NCBI RefSeq assembly: GCF_036017915.1
Contig: NZ_CP107929.1
Span: 992,001 to 1,056,000, forward strand
Reading direction: 5' to 3'
DNA length: 64,000 nucleotides
Source of the DNA: Micromonospora sp. NBC_00421
Lineage (GTDB): Bacteria > Actinomycetota > Actinomycetes > Mycobacteriales > Micromonosporaceae
Position numbers and translations under genes: made by a program. The notes below the pieces were generated by a model, which saw nothing but the letters and a program-made list of their open reading frames with translations, was not told the DNA's origin and did not search any database. Of the stretch, positions 18,495 through 28,174 are shown piece by piece (within the stretch, counting starts at the first letter, position 1; each line of letters opens with the position of its first letter).

Positions 18495-18668
18495 ATGACC
18501 ACCATGTCGGCCTGCCCAGAATGCGCGGACGAGGTGCCGATCAGCGATGCGGTACGGCTCAACGAGATCGTCGAGTGTGCCGGCTGCCGCAACGAACTGG
18601 AGATCGTCGCCCTGACTCCGGCGGTGCTCGCGCTGGCCCCCGAGATCGAAGAGGACTGGGGCGAGTGA
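18495..18668 (+). CDS. lysW: LysW-type amino-group carrier protein
   Basis: A 57-residue acidic protein. It has two zinc-type cysteine pairs (CPEC near residue 7 and CAGC near residue 28) and ends in EEDWGE, the signature tail of LysW, whose last Glu gamma-carboxyl is the attachment point for the amino group of the substrate. It starts at ATG 18495 after AAAGGA and its stop overlaps the next start as GTGA. It would hold glutamate and later intermediates during phosphorylation, reduction, chain extension, amination and probably sulfation. Its presence in an NRPS cluster, rather than in a lysine operon, indicates secondary metabolism. Confidence 0.93.
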   Translation: MTTMSACPECADEVPISDAVRLNEIVECAGCRNELEIVALTPAVLALAPEIEEDWGE

Positions 18669-19684
18669 TCCGCGTCGCTGTCGTCGGCGCGGCCGGATTC
18701 ATCGGCGGGGAGTTGCTGCGACTGCTCGTCGGGCACCCCGAGGTCGAGGTGACGGCTGCGGTCTCCTCCCGGTTCGCCGGAAAACGGGTCGACGGGGTCC
18801 ACCCGAACCTGCGATCCGCCACAGAACTGCTGTTCTGCTCGGCGGACGACGTGGACGAGTACGAGACCGTCTTCCTGGCCACGCCGCACGGCGCCGCGAT
18901 GACCCAGATCGACCGCTGGATAAGACACACCAAACAGGTCATCGACCTCACCGGCGACTTCCGGCTGGACGACACCGAGGTCTTCCAGCGCTACTACGGG
19001 ACTCCGCACGCCGCGCCACACCTGCTCGGCGAGTTCGTGCCGGGAATTCCGGAGCTGCACCGGGAGCGCCTACGCGGCGCCGACCTGGTCAGCGTGCCCG
19101 GATGCATGGCGGTGGCCGGCGTGCTCTCGCTGTACCCGATCCGGGACATGATCGGACCGGACGCCCGGCTGGACGCGCGTACCGGGTCCAGCGGATCCGG
19201 GGCCACTGCCGGCGACGGCAACCTCCACGCGTTCCGCAGCGGGGCGATGCGGGTGTTCGCGCCGACCGGACACCGGCACGAGGCGGAGATCGCCCGGCAC
19301 GTCGGCGTGCGGGTCACCATGACCGCGACCGGGGTGGAGGCGGTGCGGGGCGTGCAGACGATCTGTCACGTCACCCCGAAACCCGGCGTCGACGCGAAGG
19401 CGATACGCCGGGCGTTCCGGGAGCGGTACCGCGACGAGCCGTTCGTCCGGCTGGTCGCGCAGCAACGCGGCCTGTACCGGTACCCGGAACCGAAGATCCT
19501 GTCGGGTTCGAACTTCTGCGACGTCGGGTTCGCCTTCGACGAGGACACCGGCCGGCTGACCACCATCGCGGCGCTGGACAACCTCATGAAGGGCGGCGCC
19601 GGCAACGCGGTCCAGTGCCTGAACATCCGCATGGGCTGGCCGGAGACCCTCGGCCTGTCCTTCCCCGGCCTGCACCCCGCCTAG
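18665..19684 (+). CDS. lysY: LysY/ArgC-like carrier-bound acyl-phosphate reductase
   Basis: A 339-residue NADPH-dependent reductase of the ArgC family. The Rossmann motif is VAVVGAAGFIGGELLRLL at the N-terminus. The active-site cysteine lies in VSVPGCMAVAG (near residue 148), and the C-terminal NLMKGGAGNAVQCLN is a family signature. The start is GTG 18665, overlapping the lysW stop. It should reduce carrier-bound glutamyl phosphate to the semialdehyde that transketolase then extends. Confidence 0.9.
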   Translation: MIRVAVVGAAGFIGGELLRLLVGHPEVEVTAAVSSRFAGKRVDGVHPNLRSATELLFCSADDVDEYETVFLATPHGAAMTQIDRWIRHTKQVIDLTGDFRLDDTEVFQRYYGTPHAAPHLLGEFVPGIPELHRERLRGADLVSVPGCMAVAGVLSLYPIRDMIGPDARLDARTGSSGSGATAGDGNLHAFRSGAMRVFAPTGHRHEAEIARHVGVRVTMTATGVEAVRGVQTICHVTPKPGVDAKAIRRAFRERYRDEPFVRLVAQQRGLYRYPEPKILSGSNFCDVGFAFDEDTGRLTTIAALDNLMKGGAGNAVQCLNIRMGWPETLGLSFPGLHPA

Positions 19685-19691
19685 GAGAGCC

Positions 19692-20555
19692 GTGACCAGA
19701 CTGCTGACGGTCGTCAAGTGCGGCGGGAATCCGGCCGTGGACTCGACGAGCATCTGTGCCGACGTCGCCCGGCTCGTCCACCGGGGCGAGGCTGTCGTCC
19801 TGGTGCACGGCGGCTCCGGCGAGATCGCCCGGCTGGCCGGGAAGCTGGGCGTGCCGCAGCGCACCCTGGTCGCCCCGGACGGGGTGTCGGCCCGGTACAC
19901 CGATCCGGCGATGCTGGAGGTCGTCGTGCTCGCGCTGGCCGGGGCGGTCAAGCCGGCGATCGTCGCCGCGCTGTCCGGCCTCGGGGTGCCCGCCGTCGGC
20001 CTCACCGGCCTCGACGGCGGCATGCTGCGGGCCCGCCGCAAACCGGCGGTCCGGGCGGTGGTGGACGGCCGGACCGTGCTGGTGCGGGACAACCACAGCG
20101 GCCAGATCGGCACCGTCCGCACCGAGCTGCTGGAAGGCCTGCTGCGGTCCGGTCTGGTGCCCGTGGTGTCGCCGCCCGCCATCGACGAGCACGACCACCC
20201 GGTGAACGTCAACGCCGACCGCGTGGCGGCGGCGCTCACGGTGGCGCTCGGCGCCGACCGGCTGGTGCTGCTGACCGGCGCACCGGGCGTACTCGCCGAC
20301 CCCGGGGACGACACCAGCGTGCAGAGCACCTACGAGGTGCCCCCGACGGGCGCTCCCGGACCCGTCGCCGGCGGCGGCATGGCGCTCAAACTCGTCGCCG
20401 CCCGGGAGGCGCTGGCGGGCGGGGTGGCCTCGGTGCGGATCGCCGACGGACGGGTGCCCGATCCCATCAGCCGGGCCCTGGCCGGGTCCGGAACAACGGT
20501 GACCATGGCCGGTGCCTTGTCGGTGGCCGGCCGGTCCGCGCGAAAGGGGAACTGA
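19692..20555 (+). CDS. lysZ: LysZ/ArgB-like carrier-bound amino acid kinase
   Basis: A 287-residue amino acid kinase. It shows [17 protein letters not shown], the substrate loop [20 protein letters not shown] and [13 protein letters not shown]. Its start is GTG 19692 with AGGAG seven bases after the lysY stop. LysZ phosphorylates the side-chain carboxylate of the LysW-bound amino acid, here probably glutamate. It acts between the lysX-like ligase and the lysY-like reductase, although lysX is in the divergent arm. Confidence 0.9.
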   Translation: MTRLLTVVKCGGNPAVDSTSICADVARLVHRGEAVVLVHGGSGEIARLAGKLGVPQRTLVAPDGVSARYTDPAMLEVVVLALAGAVKPAIVAALSGLGVPAVGLTGLDGGMLRARRKPAVRAVVDGRTVLVRDNHSGQIGTVRTELLEGLLRSGLVPVVSPPAIDEHDHPVNVNADRVAAALTVALGADRLVLLTGAPGVLADPGDDTSVQSTYEVPPTGAPGPVAGGGMALKLVAAREALAGGVASVRIADGRVPDPISRALAGSGTTVTMAGALSVAGRSARKGN

Positions 20556-20557
20556 CG

Positions 20558-20752
20558 ATGGACCGCACCTACCTCGTGGTCGTCAACGACGAGGAGCAGT
20601 ACTCGATCTGGGACGCCGACCGTGAGCTGCCGGCCGGGTGGCGCGGCGAGGGCTTCCGCGGCCCCGAGGCCGACTGCCTGGCCCACATCGAGGAGATCTG
20701 GACCGACATGCGTCCGCTGAGTCTGCGCCGTGCCATGGAGTCGGGCGCCTGA
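20558..20752 (+). CDS. MbtH-like protein
   Basis: A 64-residue protein with the MbtH pattern ([33 protein letters not shown]). MbtH proteins bind adenylation domains and are often needed for their folding or activity. It starts two bases after the kinase stop and precedes the large NRPS, so it probably serves one or more of the four adenylation domains in this cluster. Confidence 0.95.
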   Translation: MDRTYLVVVNDEEQYSIWDADRELPAGWRGEGFRGPEADCLAHIEEIWTDMRPLSLRRAMESGA

Positions 20753-20797
20753 ACCGCGACGCCACGAATCAAGCCGCCACCACCAGAGGAAGCGTGC

Positions 20798-23700
20798 GTG
20801 ATGATCCTCGATCAGTTCCATTCCCGCGTCACCCAGGCGCCGGATGCGATCGCCGTGCAGGACGGCGACCGGCGGCTCACCTACCGGGAGTTGGCCGGAC
20901 ACGCCTGCGGGCTGGCGGTCCGGCTCACCCGGCGTGGAGTGCGACCGGGTGACGTGGTCGCCGTCTACGTCGACCGGTCCGCCGAGATCGTCGTCGCCGA
21001 GCTGGCCGTGCTGCTGGCCGGCGCGGCCTACGTACCGCTCGATCCGGCCCATCCGACCACGCGGACCACAGAGCTGCTGGGCCTGGCCCGGGCCGCCGCC
21101 GTGATCACCACCCGGCCGTTGCTGTCGGCCGGCGTGGAGCTCGACGATCCCGAGGTCGTCGACCTGGCGCAGGCGCCCACCGAACGCTACGAGCCGGTCC
21201 CGCGACCGGACGACGACGCGCTGGCCTATGTCATCTTCACGTCCGGCTCGACGGGCCGGCCCAAGGCGGCCGCGGTTCGCCACGGCGGCCTCGCGAACCT
21301 CATGCGCTGGCACGAGGATGCCTTCGGCCTGGGCCCGCAGGACCGCACGACGCTGCTGTGCGCCCCCGGATTCGACGTCTCGGTGTGGGACACCTGGCCC
21401 ACGCTGGCGGCCGGCGGCACGCTGGTGGTGCCGCCCGCGGCCGTGCGCGCCTCGCCGCCGGACCTGGCCGCCTGGCTGGCCGACGAGCGGATCACCGCGA
21501 CCTTCCTGCCCACGCCGCTGGCCGAGGCGGTACTCGACGTGCCGTGGCCGGCGCACAGCGCGCTGCGGTGGATGCACACCGGCGGGTCCGCGCTGCAGCG
21601 CGGCGCGTCGCCCGGCCTGCCGTTCACCCTGGTCAACGTGTACGGCCCCGCCGAGTGCACGGTGGCCGCGACGACCGCCGTGGTGTCGTCGGACGGGCCG
21701 GTGCCGCCACCGATCGGCGTGCCCGTCGACGGCGTGCGCTGTCACGTGCTCGACGGCTTCGACGTGGTGCCCGACGGCGAGCCCGGCGAGATGTGCCTGG
21801 CCGGCGCGTGCGTGGCCCGCGGCTACCTGAACGCTCCGGCCTTCACCGCGCGGTCGTTCGTGCCCGACGTCACAGTGCCGGGCCAGCGGATGTACCGCAC
21901 CGGCGATCTGGTCCGCCGCCGGCCCGACGGGACCTTCGAGTACCTCGGCCGGCTCGACGACCAGGTCAAGATCCGTGGATTCCGGATCGAGCCCGGCGAG
22001 ATCGCGGCCGTCCTGCGGCAGCACCCGGCCGTCCGGGAGTCCTACGTGGCCGCCCAGCGCACCGGCTCCGCCGACCCGGTGCTGCACGCCTACGTCGCCG
22101 CGGACGCCACACCGGCCGAGCTGATCGCGTTCGTGGCGGCCCGGCTGCCCGACTACATGGTGCCCGCCGCCGTCGTCGTGCTGCCCGCGCTGCCGATGAC
22201 GGCCAACGACAAGGTGGATCGGGCCGCGCTGCCCGCGCCCGACCGGGTGGCCGCCGGCCTGGCCGGGATGACCGCGCCGCATCGCACGCCGACCCAGGGC
22301 GCGGTGGCCAGGATCGTGTCCGACCTGCTCGGTGGCGTGGCGGTCGGCGCCGACGACGACTTCTTCGCCCTCGGCGGCACCTCGCTGCTGGTCGGCCGGC
22401 TGGCGACCCGGATCGCCGTCGAGCTCGACGCGAAGCTCAGCCTGGCCGAGCTGGCCTGCGCCCGCACGATCGCCGCGTTCGCCGACCTGGTCGACGAGCG
22501 GACCGGCCGACCAGAGGTGGACACCGGCCTGGACCTGAACTCCCCGGTCCCACCGACCCCGCCGCCGATCGCCCCGGCCGGCCGCGGTCGGCTCATCCCC
22601 CTGTCGTTCCAGCAGGAACGGGTGTGGTTCTTCGCGCAGCTGGCCCCGGACAACATCGCCTACAACTTCCAGGCCACGGTGTCGCTGCACGGCGACGTGG
22701 ACACCGGTGCCCTGCGCGCCGCGCTCGACGAGATCGTGCGCCGGCACGAGATGCTGCGGACCGCCTTCGTCAGCGTAGACGGCGTCGCGGTGCAGCAGCC
22801 GGTCGCACGCGTGGGCACGCCGCTGCGCGTGTTGGACGTGCCGCGCGAGCAGGCCGACGACGTGGTCGCCGCCGAGCTGGCCCAGCCGTTCGACCTGGCG
22901 AGCGCGCCGCTGGCCCGCTGGCTGCTGCTGCGCCACGGGGACGGCGAGAACACGTTCGTCCACGTCGAACACCACTTCATCCACGACGGCTGGTCGCTCG
23001 CGGTGTTCCTGTCCGAACTGTCGGCGCTCTATCCGGCGTTCGCCGCCGGTCAGCCGTCGCCCTTGCCGGAACTGGCCGTCCAGTACGCGGACTACGCGAT
23101 CTGGCAGCGGGAGTGGATGAGCGGTGACGTGCTGAAGGCCCACGTCAACCACTGGACCACCCGGCTCGCCGGCGCGTCCGCCCTGTTGGAGCTGCCGACC
23201 GACCACCCGCGGCCGCCGGTCATGAGCCTGCGTGGCGCGGCGCCGCGGATCAGGGTCCCGGCCGAGCTGGCCCGCGCGCTGCGCGCGTTCAGCCGGCAGC
23301 ACCGGGTGTCGCTCTTCTCGACCATGTACACCGCCTTCGCCGCCCTGCTGCACCGGTACACCGGGCAGCAGGACCTGCTGGTCGGCACCGGCATGGCCAA
23401 CCGGAGCCTGCCCGAGATCCAGCCGCTGCTCGGCATGATCGTCAACACGGTGGTGCTGCGGACCCGGCCGCACGGCCGGATGTCGTTCACCGACCTGCTC
23501 GACCAGGTCCAGGAGACCGTGCTCGACGCGCTGGCCTGGTCCGACACCCCGCTGGACACGGTGATCAACGCGATCGGGCCGGAACGCGACTCCTCGCGGC
23601 TCCCGCTGTTCCAGGTCATGTTCAGCTTCCACGACTCGGCCGTGCCCGACCTCGACTTCGGCGGGCTCACCGGTGCGGTCACCGAGCGGGCGAACGGCTC

Positions 23701-26700
23701 GGCCAAGGCCGACCTCAACATCATCGTCGTGCCGCGCGGGGCGCAGCGGGTGGGCCGGGAGTCCCGGCCCGAGGACGACGACCTGAACCTGATCTGGGAG
23801 TACTCGACCGACCTGTTCGACGCGTCGACCATGTCCCGGATGGCCGAGCACTACCTGAACCTGCTCGCCGGTGCCCTGGCCCGACCGGACTCCGCGATCG
23901 ACGGGCTGCGGCTCATGCCGGACGACGAGTCGCGGCGGCTCGAGCAGTGGAGCCGCGGGCCCGCGGTGGCCGACACCGAGCCGGGTCGGACGATCCCCGC
24001 CCTGTTCGCGGCCCAGGTCGCGATCCGGCCGGACGCGACGGCGCTGGTCTGCGGCACCGGATCCATGACCTACGCGGAGCTGGACCGGCGCAGCAACGCC
24101 CTGGCCTGGCGGCTGCGCCGCCGCGGAGTGGTCACCGACGTGCCGGTCGCGGTGGCGATGGAGCGCGGCCCCGACCTCGGGGTGGCCCTGCTGGCCGTGT
24201 CGAAGGCCGGCGGCGCGTACCTGCCGATCGACGCGGGCAGCCCGGCGCCCAGGGTGGCGGCCATGATCGCCGCCGCGGGCGCCCGGCTCCTGCTGGCGAA
24301 GCGGGCCACCGACCGGGTCGAGATGCCCGGGGTGGACACGGTGTACGTCGACGCCGAGCCCACCGACGCCGCCGACGAGTGGACGGCACCACCGGACCTG
24401 TCCCACCCGGACAGCCTGGCCTACCTCAGCTTCACCTCGGGCTCGACCGGCGTGCCGAAGGGTGTCGCCGTGCCGCACCGCGGCGTGGCACGGCTCGTCC
24501 ACGACCCGTCGTTCGCCCCGCTCGGCCCGGGCCAGCGGCTCCTGCACCTCGCCCCGGTCGCGTTCGACGCGTCCACGTGGGAACTGTGGGGCGCGCTGCT
24601 GACCGGCGCGACGACGGTGATCGCGCCGCCCGGCCCGCTCGGGCTGCCGGAGATCGCCGCCCTGCTGCGCACCGCCGACGTGACGGTCGCGTGGCTCACC
24701 GCCGGCCTGTTCCACCAGCTGGCCGAGGCGGATGTCGAGGCCGTCGCCGGGGTACCCGTCGTCCTGGCCGGCGGCGACGCGCTCAGCCCCGCCACGGTGC
24801 GCGCCGTGCTGTCGGCCCGCGGCGGCCGACCGCTGGTCAACGGGTACGGCCCGACCGAGAACACCACGTTCACCACCTGCCACGTGCTGACCGACCCGGA
24901 CCAGGTGGCGTCGACGGTGCCCATCGGCCGTCCGATCCAGGGCACCTCCGTGCACCTGTTCGACGAGAGCGGTCAGCCGGTGCCGATCGGTGTGACCGGC
25001 GAGCTGTTCACCGGTGGGGACGGTCTCGCCCGCGGCTACGTCGGCAACGCCTCGGCCACCGCGCGGGCCTTCGTGCCCGATCCCCACGGGTGCGGCACGC
25101 GCCTGTACCGGACCGGGGACCTGGCCCGTTGGCGCACCGACGGGACGCTCGAGTTCGTCGGCCGCGCCGACGACCAGATCAAGATCCGTGGTTTCCGGGT
25201 CGAGCCCGGCGAGGTCGCGTCGGTCCTGCGCACGCATCCGGACGTGGGCGACGCGGTCGTCCTGGTGGCCGGTCAGGGCGCGCAGCGGCACCTGATCGCG
25301 TACGTGACACCGGCCGACGGTGTCGACCCGGGCCTCCTACGGCCGCCGTCGCTGCGCGACTTCCTGGTCGGTCGCCTGCCGGAATACCTGGTACCCACCG
25401 GGTTCAGGGCCCTCGACCGGTTCCCGCTCAACGCCAACGGCAAGATCGACCGGGGCGCGCTGCCCGCGCCGGAGGTCCAGACCCGCGGGCAGGTCACCCC
25501 GCCACTGGGTGACACCGAGGAGCGGTTGGCCGACACCTGGCGGCGGCTGCTGCCCGCCCACGGCCCGTACGGCGGCGCCATCGGCCGCGACGACAGCTTC
25601 TTCGCCCTCGGCGGCAACTCGCTCCTGGCGTCCCGCCTGATGTTCCGGATCCGCGAGGTGTTCGACGTCGAGCTGCGCATGGCCACCTTCTACGAGAAGC
25701 CCACGCTCGTCGACTGTGCCGCCGCGATCGACGCCGCCCGTGACCGGACCGCGACCGTCGCGGCGCGACCGGCCACCATCGGCCGCCAGGACCGCCGTGC
25801 CTACCGCGCCCGCGCCCCGAAGCCGCCGCCGGGCCGGAAACTCGCGCCGCACCTGGTCCACCTGGGTGGCGACTGGGCGCTGTGGCGGACGGTCTGCCTG
25901 CGGGCGGCCGGTTTCCCGGCCCACCTGCTGGCCGGCCTCGGCGCCGCGGATCTGGCCGAGGCGGCGGACGCCGTCGTCGCCGTGGGCGAGCCGGCCAGGG
26001 CCACCTACTCCGCCGAGTTCACCGCGGCGGTGCGACGCCAGTCCGCGGTCCTGCACGAGGCGGCCAGCCGGCCGGCGCTGCGGGAAGCGGTCGCCTGGCA
26101 GAACCGGCACGCGCTGACGACCGGCCTCGATCCGGTCGTCCGGCGTGGGCCGGAGCCGGCCAAGCGGGACACCAAGGCCCGGCAGCACGAGGCGCTCATC
26201 GCGAGTTACCTGCAGCGGTACTGCGCGAAGAACGACACCATCGGCTTCTTCGGCCCGGTGGATTGGTCGCGGATCGACGACGGCGCCGGCATCCGGATCA
26301 CGCACGATCCGGCGGGGCGGTTCCTGGCCGAGCGCATCACCTACCTGGAGGGCTGGGCGGTGGCCGCGGTCCTGGCCGGCCACACCACGGCCCTCCGGCC
26401 CTGGCTCGTACCGCGGTGGATGCCGTTCGTCGGCCTCGACGGCAGCCAGCTGCGGGTGCCGCTGGCACCGCCGGTGCCGCTGACCCCGGCCGAGGCGGCG
26501 GTCCTGCGGGCCGTCGACGGCGCGCGTGACGCCCGCGCGGTCGCCGCCCTGGCGCTCGCTGACGAGTCCGCCGGGCTGCGTGACGTCGAGGAGGTCTTCG
26601 CCGTGCTGGCCCGGCTGGCCGACCAGCGCCGGCTGGCCTGGCAGGTCGAGATCTCCCCGCCCGACATCCATCCGGAGCGGACCATGCGGACGCTGCTGGC

Positions 26701-28171
26701 CCGGGTCACCGACGGCGACGTCCGGGCGGCGGCCACCCGGGCGCTCGACGAGCTGACCGCCGCCCGGGACGAGCTGGCCGGGGCGGCCGGCGACCCGGAG
26801 GGGGTGGTCGCGGCCATGGCCGGCCTGGAGGCGACGTTCACCCGCCTGGCCGGCGTCCCGCCCACCCGACGGGCCGGCGAGCTGTACGCCGGTCGCACGG
26901 TCGCCTACGAGGAGTGCCGGCGCGCCGACACCGTACGGCTCGGCGCCGACACGCTGGACGGTCTCCGGGAGGCGTTGGCGCTGGTGCTCGACAGCGCCCG
27001 GTGGTTCCTCGGCGACTGCGCCGAGGCGTACACCGCCCATTTCGAGGCGGCCTACCGGAAGCGGGCCGCCGCGCTCGGCACCGACGTCGTGCCGTTCGCC
27101 GACTTCTGGCTGCTCGTCAACGACGCCCTGTTCCACGGGGCGTCGACCCTCATCCAGCCCGCGGTGACGGCGCTGCAGGAACGCTGGTCGGCGATCCTCG
27201 ATCTGCCCGAAGGCTCCCGGCGGGTGCAGCTGCGCTCGGCCGACCTGCGGCGTCGGGCGGCCGACCGGTTCCCGGCCCCGCCGCGGCCGTGGCCGACGGC
27301 TGTGTTCCACAGCCCGGACCTGATGATCGCCGGAGCGGACGCCGCCGCCGGCGGCCGGCTCACCTGGGTGCTCGGCGAGGTCCACCCCAGCAAGGTCACC
27401 GCCCGCTACGGCACGTGGCTGGAGCTGCACGACGACCCGGACGGCTACCACGCGGCCATGCGGCACGACCTCGCCGGACCGGTCGTCTGGCAGGCCGAGA
27501 CGGCCGAGGTCGGCGGCAGCGCCACCCGCCAGGCCGGTGCGTTGGTGTCCCCGGGCGACCGGTGGCTCGTCTGGTCGCACGACGCCAACGGCTACGACCC
27601 GGCCACGACCCTGGTCGTGGGGGACTGCGACGTGATCGACTCGGCCACCGGGCTGCGGGTCCGGCACCGCGACGGCACATTCGAGCGCGACCTGCTCCCG
27701 GTCCTCGGCGACCTGATCATCGCCGTGATCATCAACAGCTTCGACCCGGTGCCGCCCGCCGCCCACACGCCCCGCGTCACCGTCGACGATCTCGTGATCG
27801 GTCGGGAACGGTGGACGTTCGCCGCCGCCGACCTCCCGTTCGCCGGTACGGCCGACGAGAGCGCCCGGTACCTGCAGGCCCGGGCGTGGGCGACCGGCCA
27901 CGGACTGCCCCGGCACGTGTTCCTCCGGTTCACCGGCGAGCGCAAGCCGATCTACGCGGACCTGACCAGCCTCGCGTCGATCGACCTGATCTCCCGGTCG
28001 GTGCGACGCTGTCGCCGCCACGGCCGGGCCGAGGCGACGGTGACCGTCGTGGAGATGCTGCCGGAACCGGATCAGGCCTGGCTCGTCGACGCCGACGGCC
28101 AGCGCTACACCAGCGAACTGCGCCTGGTCGCAGTCGATCAGAAGACCGCTGAGCAGAGTCAGGAAGGCTGA
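20798..28171 (+). CDS. NRPS (A-T-C-A-T) fused to a LanB-type tRNA-dependent glutamylation domain
   Basis: A 2457-residue protein. A1 covers about 10-480 (FTSGSTGRPK near 148), T1 is near 530 (FFALGGTSLL), C covers about 600-1030 (HHFIHDGWS near 725), A2 about 1060-1560 (FTSGSTGVPKG near 1212), and T2 is near 1607 (FFALGGNSLL). From about 1680 to the end it is a lantibiotic-dehydratase N-terminal domain: KNDTIGFFGPVDW near 1811, FHSPDLMIA near 2171 and LGEVHPSKVTARYG after it. The SpaB_C elimination domain is absent. Such domains transfer an amino acid from aminoacyl-tRNA to a hydroxyl or, in PEARL enzymes, to a peptide C-terminus. Pocket residues read by eye are D-V-W-F-M-T-V-V-A-K for A1 (unassigned) and D-A-W-W-V-A-G-T-F-K for A2 (Val-like). 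As A1 has no C domain before it, this is probably the initiating synthetase. GTG 20798 or ATG 20801 are possible starts. Confidence 0.92.
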   Translation: MMILDQFHSRVTQAPDAIAVQDGDRRLTYRELAGHACGLAVRLTRRGVRPGDVVAVYVDRSAEIVVAELAVLLAGAAYVPLDPAHPTTRTTELLGLARAAAVITTRPLLSAGVELDDPEVVDLAQAPTERYEPVPRPDDDALAYVIFTSGSTGRPKAAAVRHGGLANLMRWHEDAFGLGPQDRTTLLCAPGFDVSVWDTWPTLAAGGTLVVPPAAVRASPPDLAAWLADERITATFLPTPLAEAVLDVPWPAHSALRWMHTGGSALQRGASPGLPFTLVNVYGPAECTVAATTAVVSSDGPVPPPIGVPVDGVRCHVLDGFDVVPDGEPGEMCLAGACVARGYLNAPAFTARSFVPDVTVPGQRMYRTGDLVRRRPDGTFEYLGRLDDQVKIRGFRIEPGEIAAVLRQHPAVRESYVAAQRTGSADPVLHAYVAADATPAELIAFVAARLPDYMVPAAVVVLPALPMTANDKVDRAALPAPDRVAAGLAGMTAPHRTPTQGAVARIVSDLLGGVAVGADDDFFALGGTSLLVGRLATRIAVELDAKLSLAELACARTIAAFADLVDERTGRPEVDTGLDLNSPVPPTPPPIAPAGRGRLIPLSFQQERVWFFAQLAPDNIAYNFQATVSLHGDVDTGALRAALDEIVRRHEMLRTAFVSVDGVAVQQPVARVGTPLRVLDVPREQADDVVAAELAQPFDLASAPLARWLLLRHGDGENTFVHVEHHFIHDGWSLAVFLSELSALYPAFAAGQPSPLPELAVQYADYAIWQREWMSGDVLKAHVNHWTTRLAGASALLELPTDHPRPPVMSLRGAAPRIRVPAELARALRAFSRQHRVSLFSTMYTAFAALLHRYTGQQDLLVGTGMANRSLPEIQPLLGMIVNTVVLRTRPHGRMSFTDLLDQVQETVLDALAWSDTPLDTVINAIGPERDSSRLPLFQVMFSFHDSAVPDLDFGGLTGAVTERANGSAKADLNIIVVPRGAQRVGRESRPEDDDLNLIWEYSTDLFDASTMSRMAEHYLNLLAGALARPDSAIDGLRLMPDDESRRLEQWSRGPAVADTEPGRTIPALFAAQVAIRPDATALVCGTGSMTYAELDRRSNALAWRLRRRGVVTDVPVAVAMERGPDLGVALLAVSKAGGAYLPIDAGSPAPRVAAMIAAAGARLLLAKRATDRVEMPGVDTVYVDAEPTDAADEWTAPPDLSHPDSLAYLSFTSGSTGVPKGVAVPHRGVARLVHDPSFAPLGPGQRLLHLAPVAFDASTWELWGALLTGATTVIAPPGPLGLPEIAALLRTADVTVAWLTAGLFHQLAEADVEAVAGVPVVLAGGDALSPATVRAVLSARGGRPLVNGYGPTENTTFTTCHVLTDPDQVASTVPIGRPIQGTSVHLFDESGQPVPIGVTGELFTGGDGLARGYVGNASATARAFVPDPHGCGTRLYRTGDLARWRTDGTLEFVGRADDQIKIRGFRVEPGEVASVLRTHPDVGDAVVLVAGQGAQRHLIAYVTPADGVDPGLLRPPSLRDFLVGRLPEYLVPTGFRALDRFPLNANGKIDRGALPAPEVQTRGQVTPPLGDTEERLADTWRRLLPAHGPYGGAIGRDDSFFALGGNSLLASRLMFRIREVFDVELRMATFYEKPTLVDCAAAIDAARDRTATVAARPATIGRQDRRAYRARAPKPPPGRKLAPHLVHLGGDWALWRTVCLRAAGFPAHLLAGLGAADLAEAADAVVAVGEPARATYSAEFTAAVRRQSAVLHEAASRPALREAVAWQNRHALTTGLDPVVRRGPEPAKRDTKARQHEALIASYLQRYCAKNDTIGFFGPVDWSRIDDGAGIRITHDPAGRFLAERITYLEGWAVAAVLAGHTTALRPWLVPRWMPFVGLDGSQLRVPLAPPVPLTPAEAAVLRAVDGARDARAVAALALADESAGLRDVEEVFAVLARLADQRRLAWQVEISPPDIHPERTMRTLLARVTDGDVRAAATRALDELTAARDELAGAAGDPEGVVAAMAGLEATFTRLAGVPPTRRAGELYAGRTVAYEECRRADTVRLGADTLDGLREALALVLDSARWFLGDCAEAYTAHFEAAYRKRAAALGTDVVPFADFWLLVNDALFHGASTLIQPAVTALQERWSAILDLPEGSRRVQLRSADLRRRAADRFPAPPRPWPTAVFHSPDLMIAGADAAAGGRLTWVLGEVHPSKVTARYGTWLELHDDPDGYHAAMRHDLAGPVVWQAETAEVGGSATRQAGALVSPGDRWLVWSHDANGYDPATTLVVGDCDVIDSATGLRVRHRDGTFERDLLPVLGDLIIAVIINSFDPVPPAAHTPRVTVDDLVIGRERWTFAAADLPFAGTADESARYLQARAWATGHGLPRHVFLRFTGERKPIYADLTSLASIDLISRSVRRCRRHGRAEATVTVVEMLPEPDQAWLVDADGQRYTSELRLVAVDQKTAEQSQEG

Positions 28172-28174
28172 GGC

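Noticed and set aside
10201..20555. Primary lysine or arginine biosynthesis operon
   Set aside because: The genes are mixed with transketolase, sulfotransferase, MbtH and NRPS genes, and no other lysine/arginine pathway genes are present.
20330..25291. 1653-residue open frame on the minus strand
   Set aside because: Antisense shadow of the large NRPS; repetitive Arg/Gly/His composition and no family motifs.
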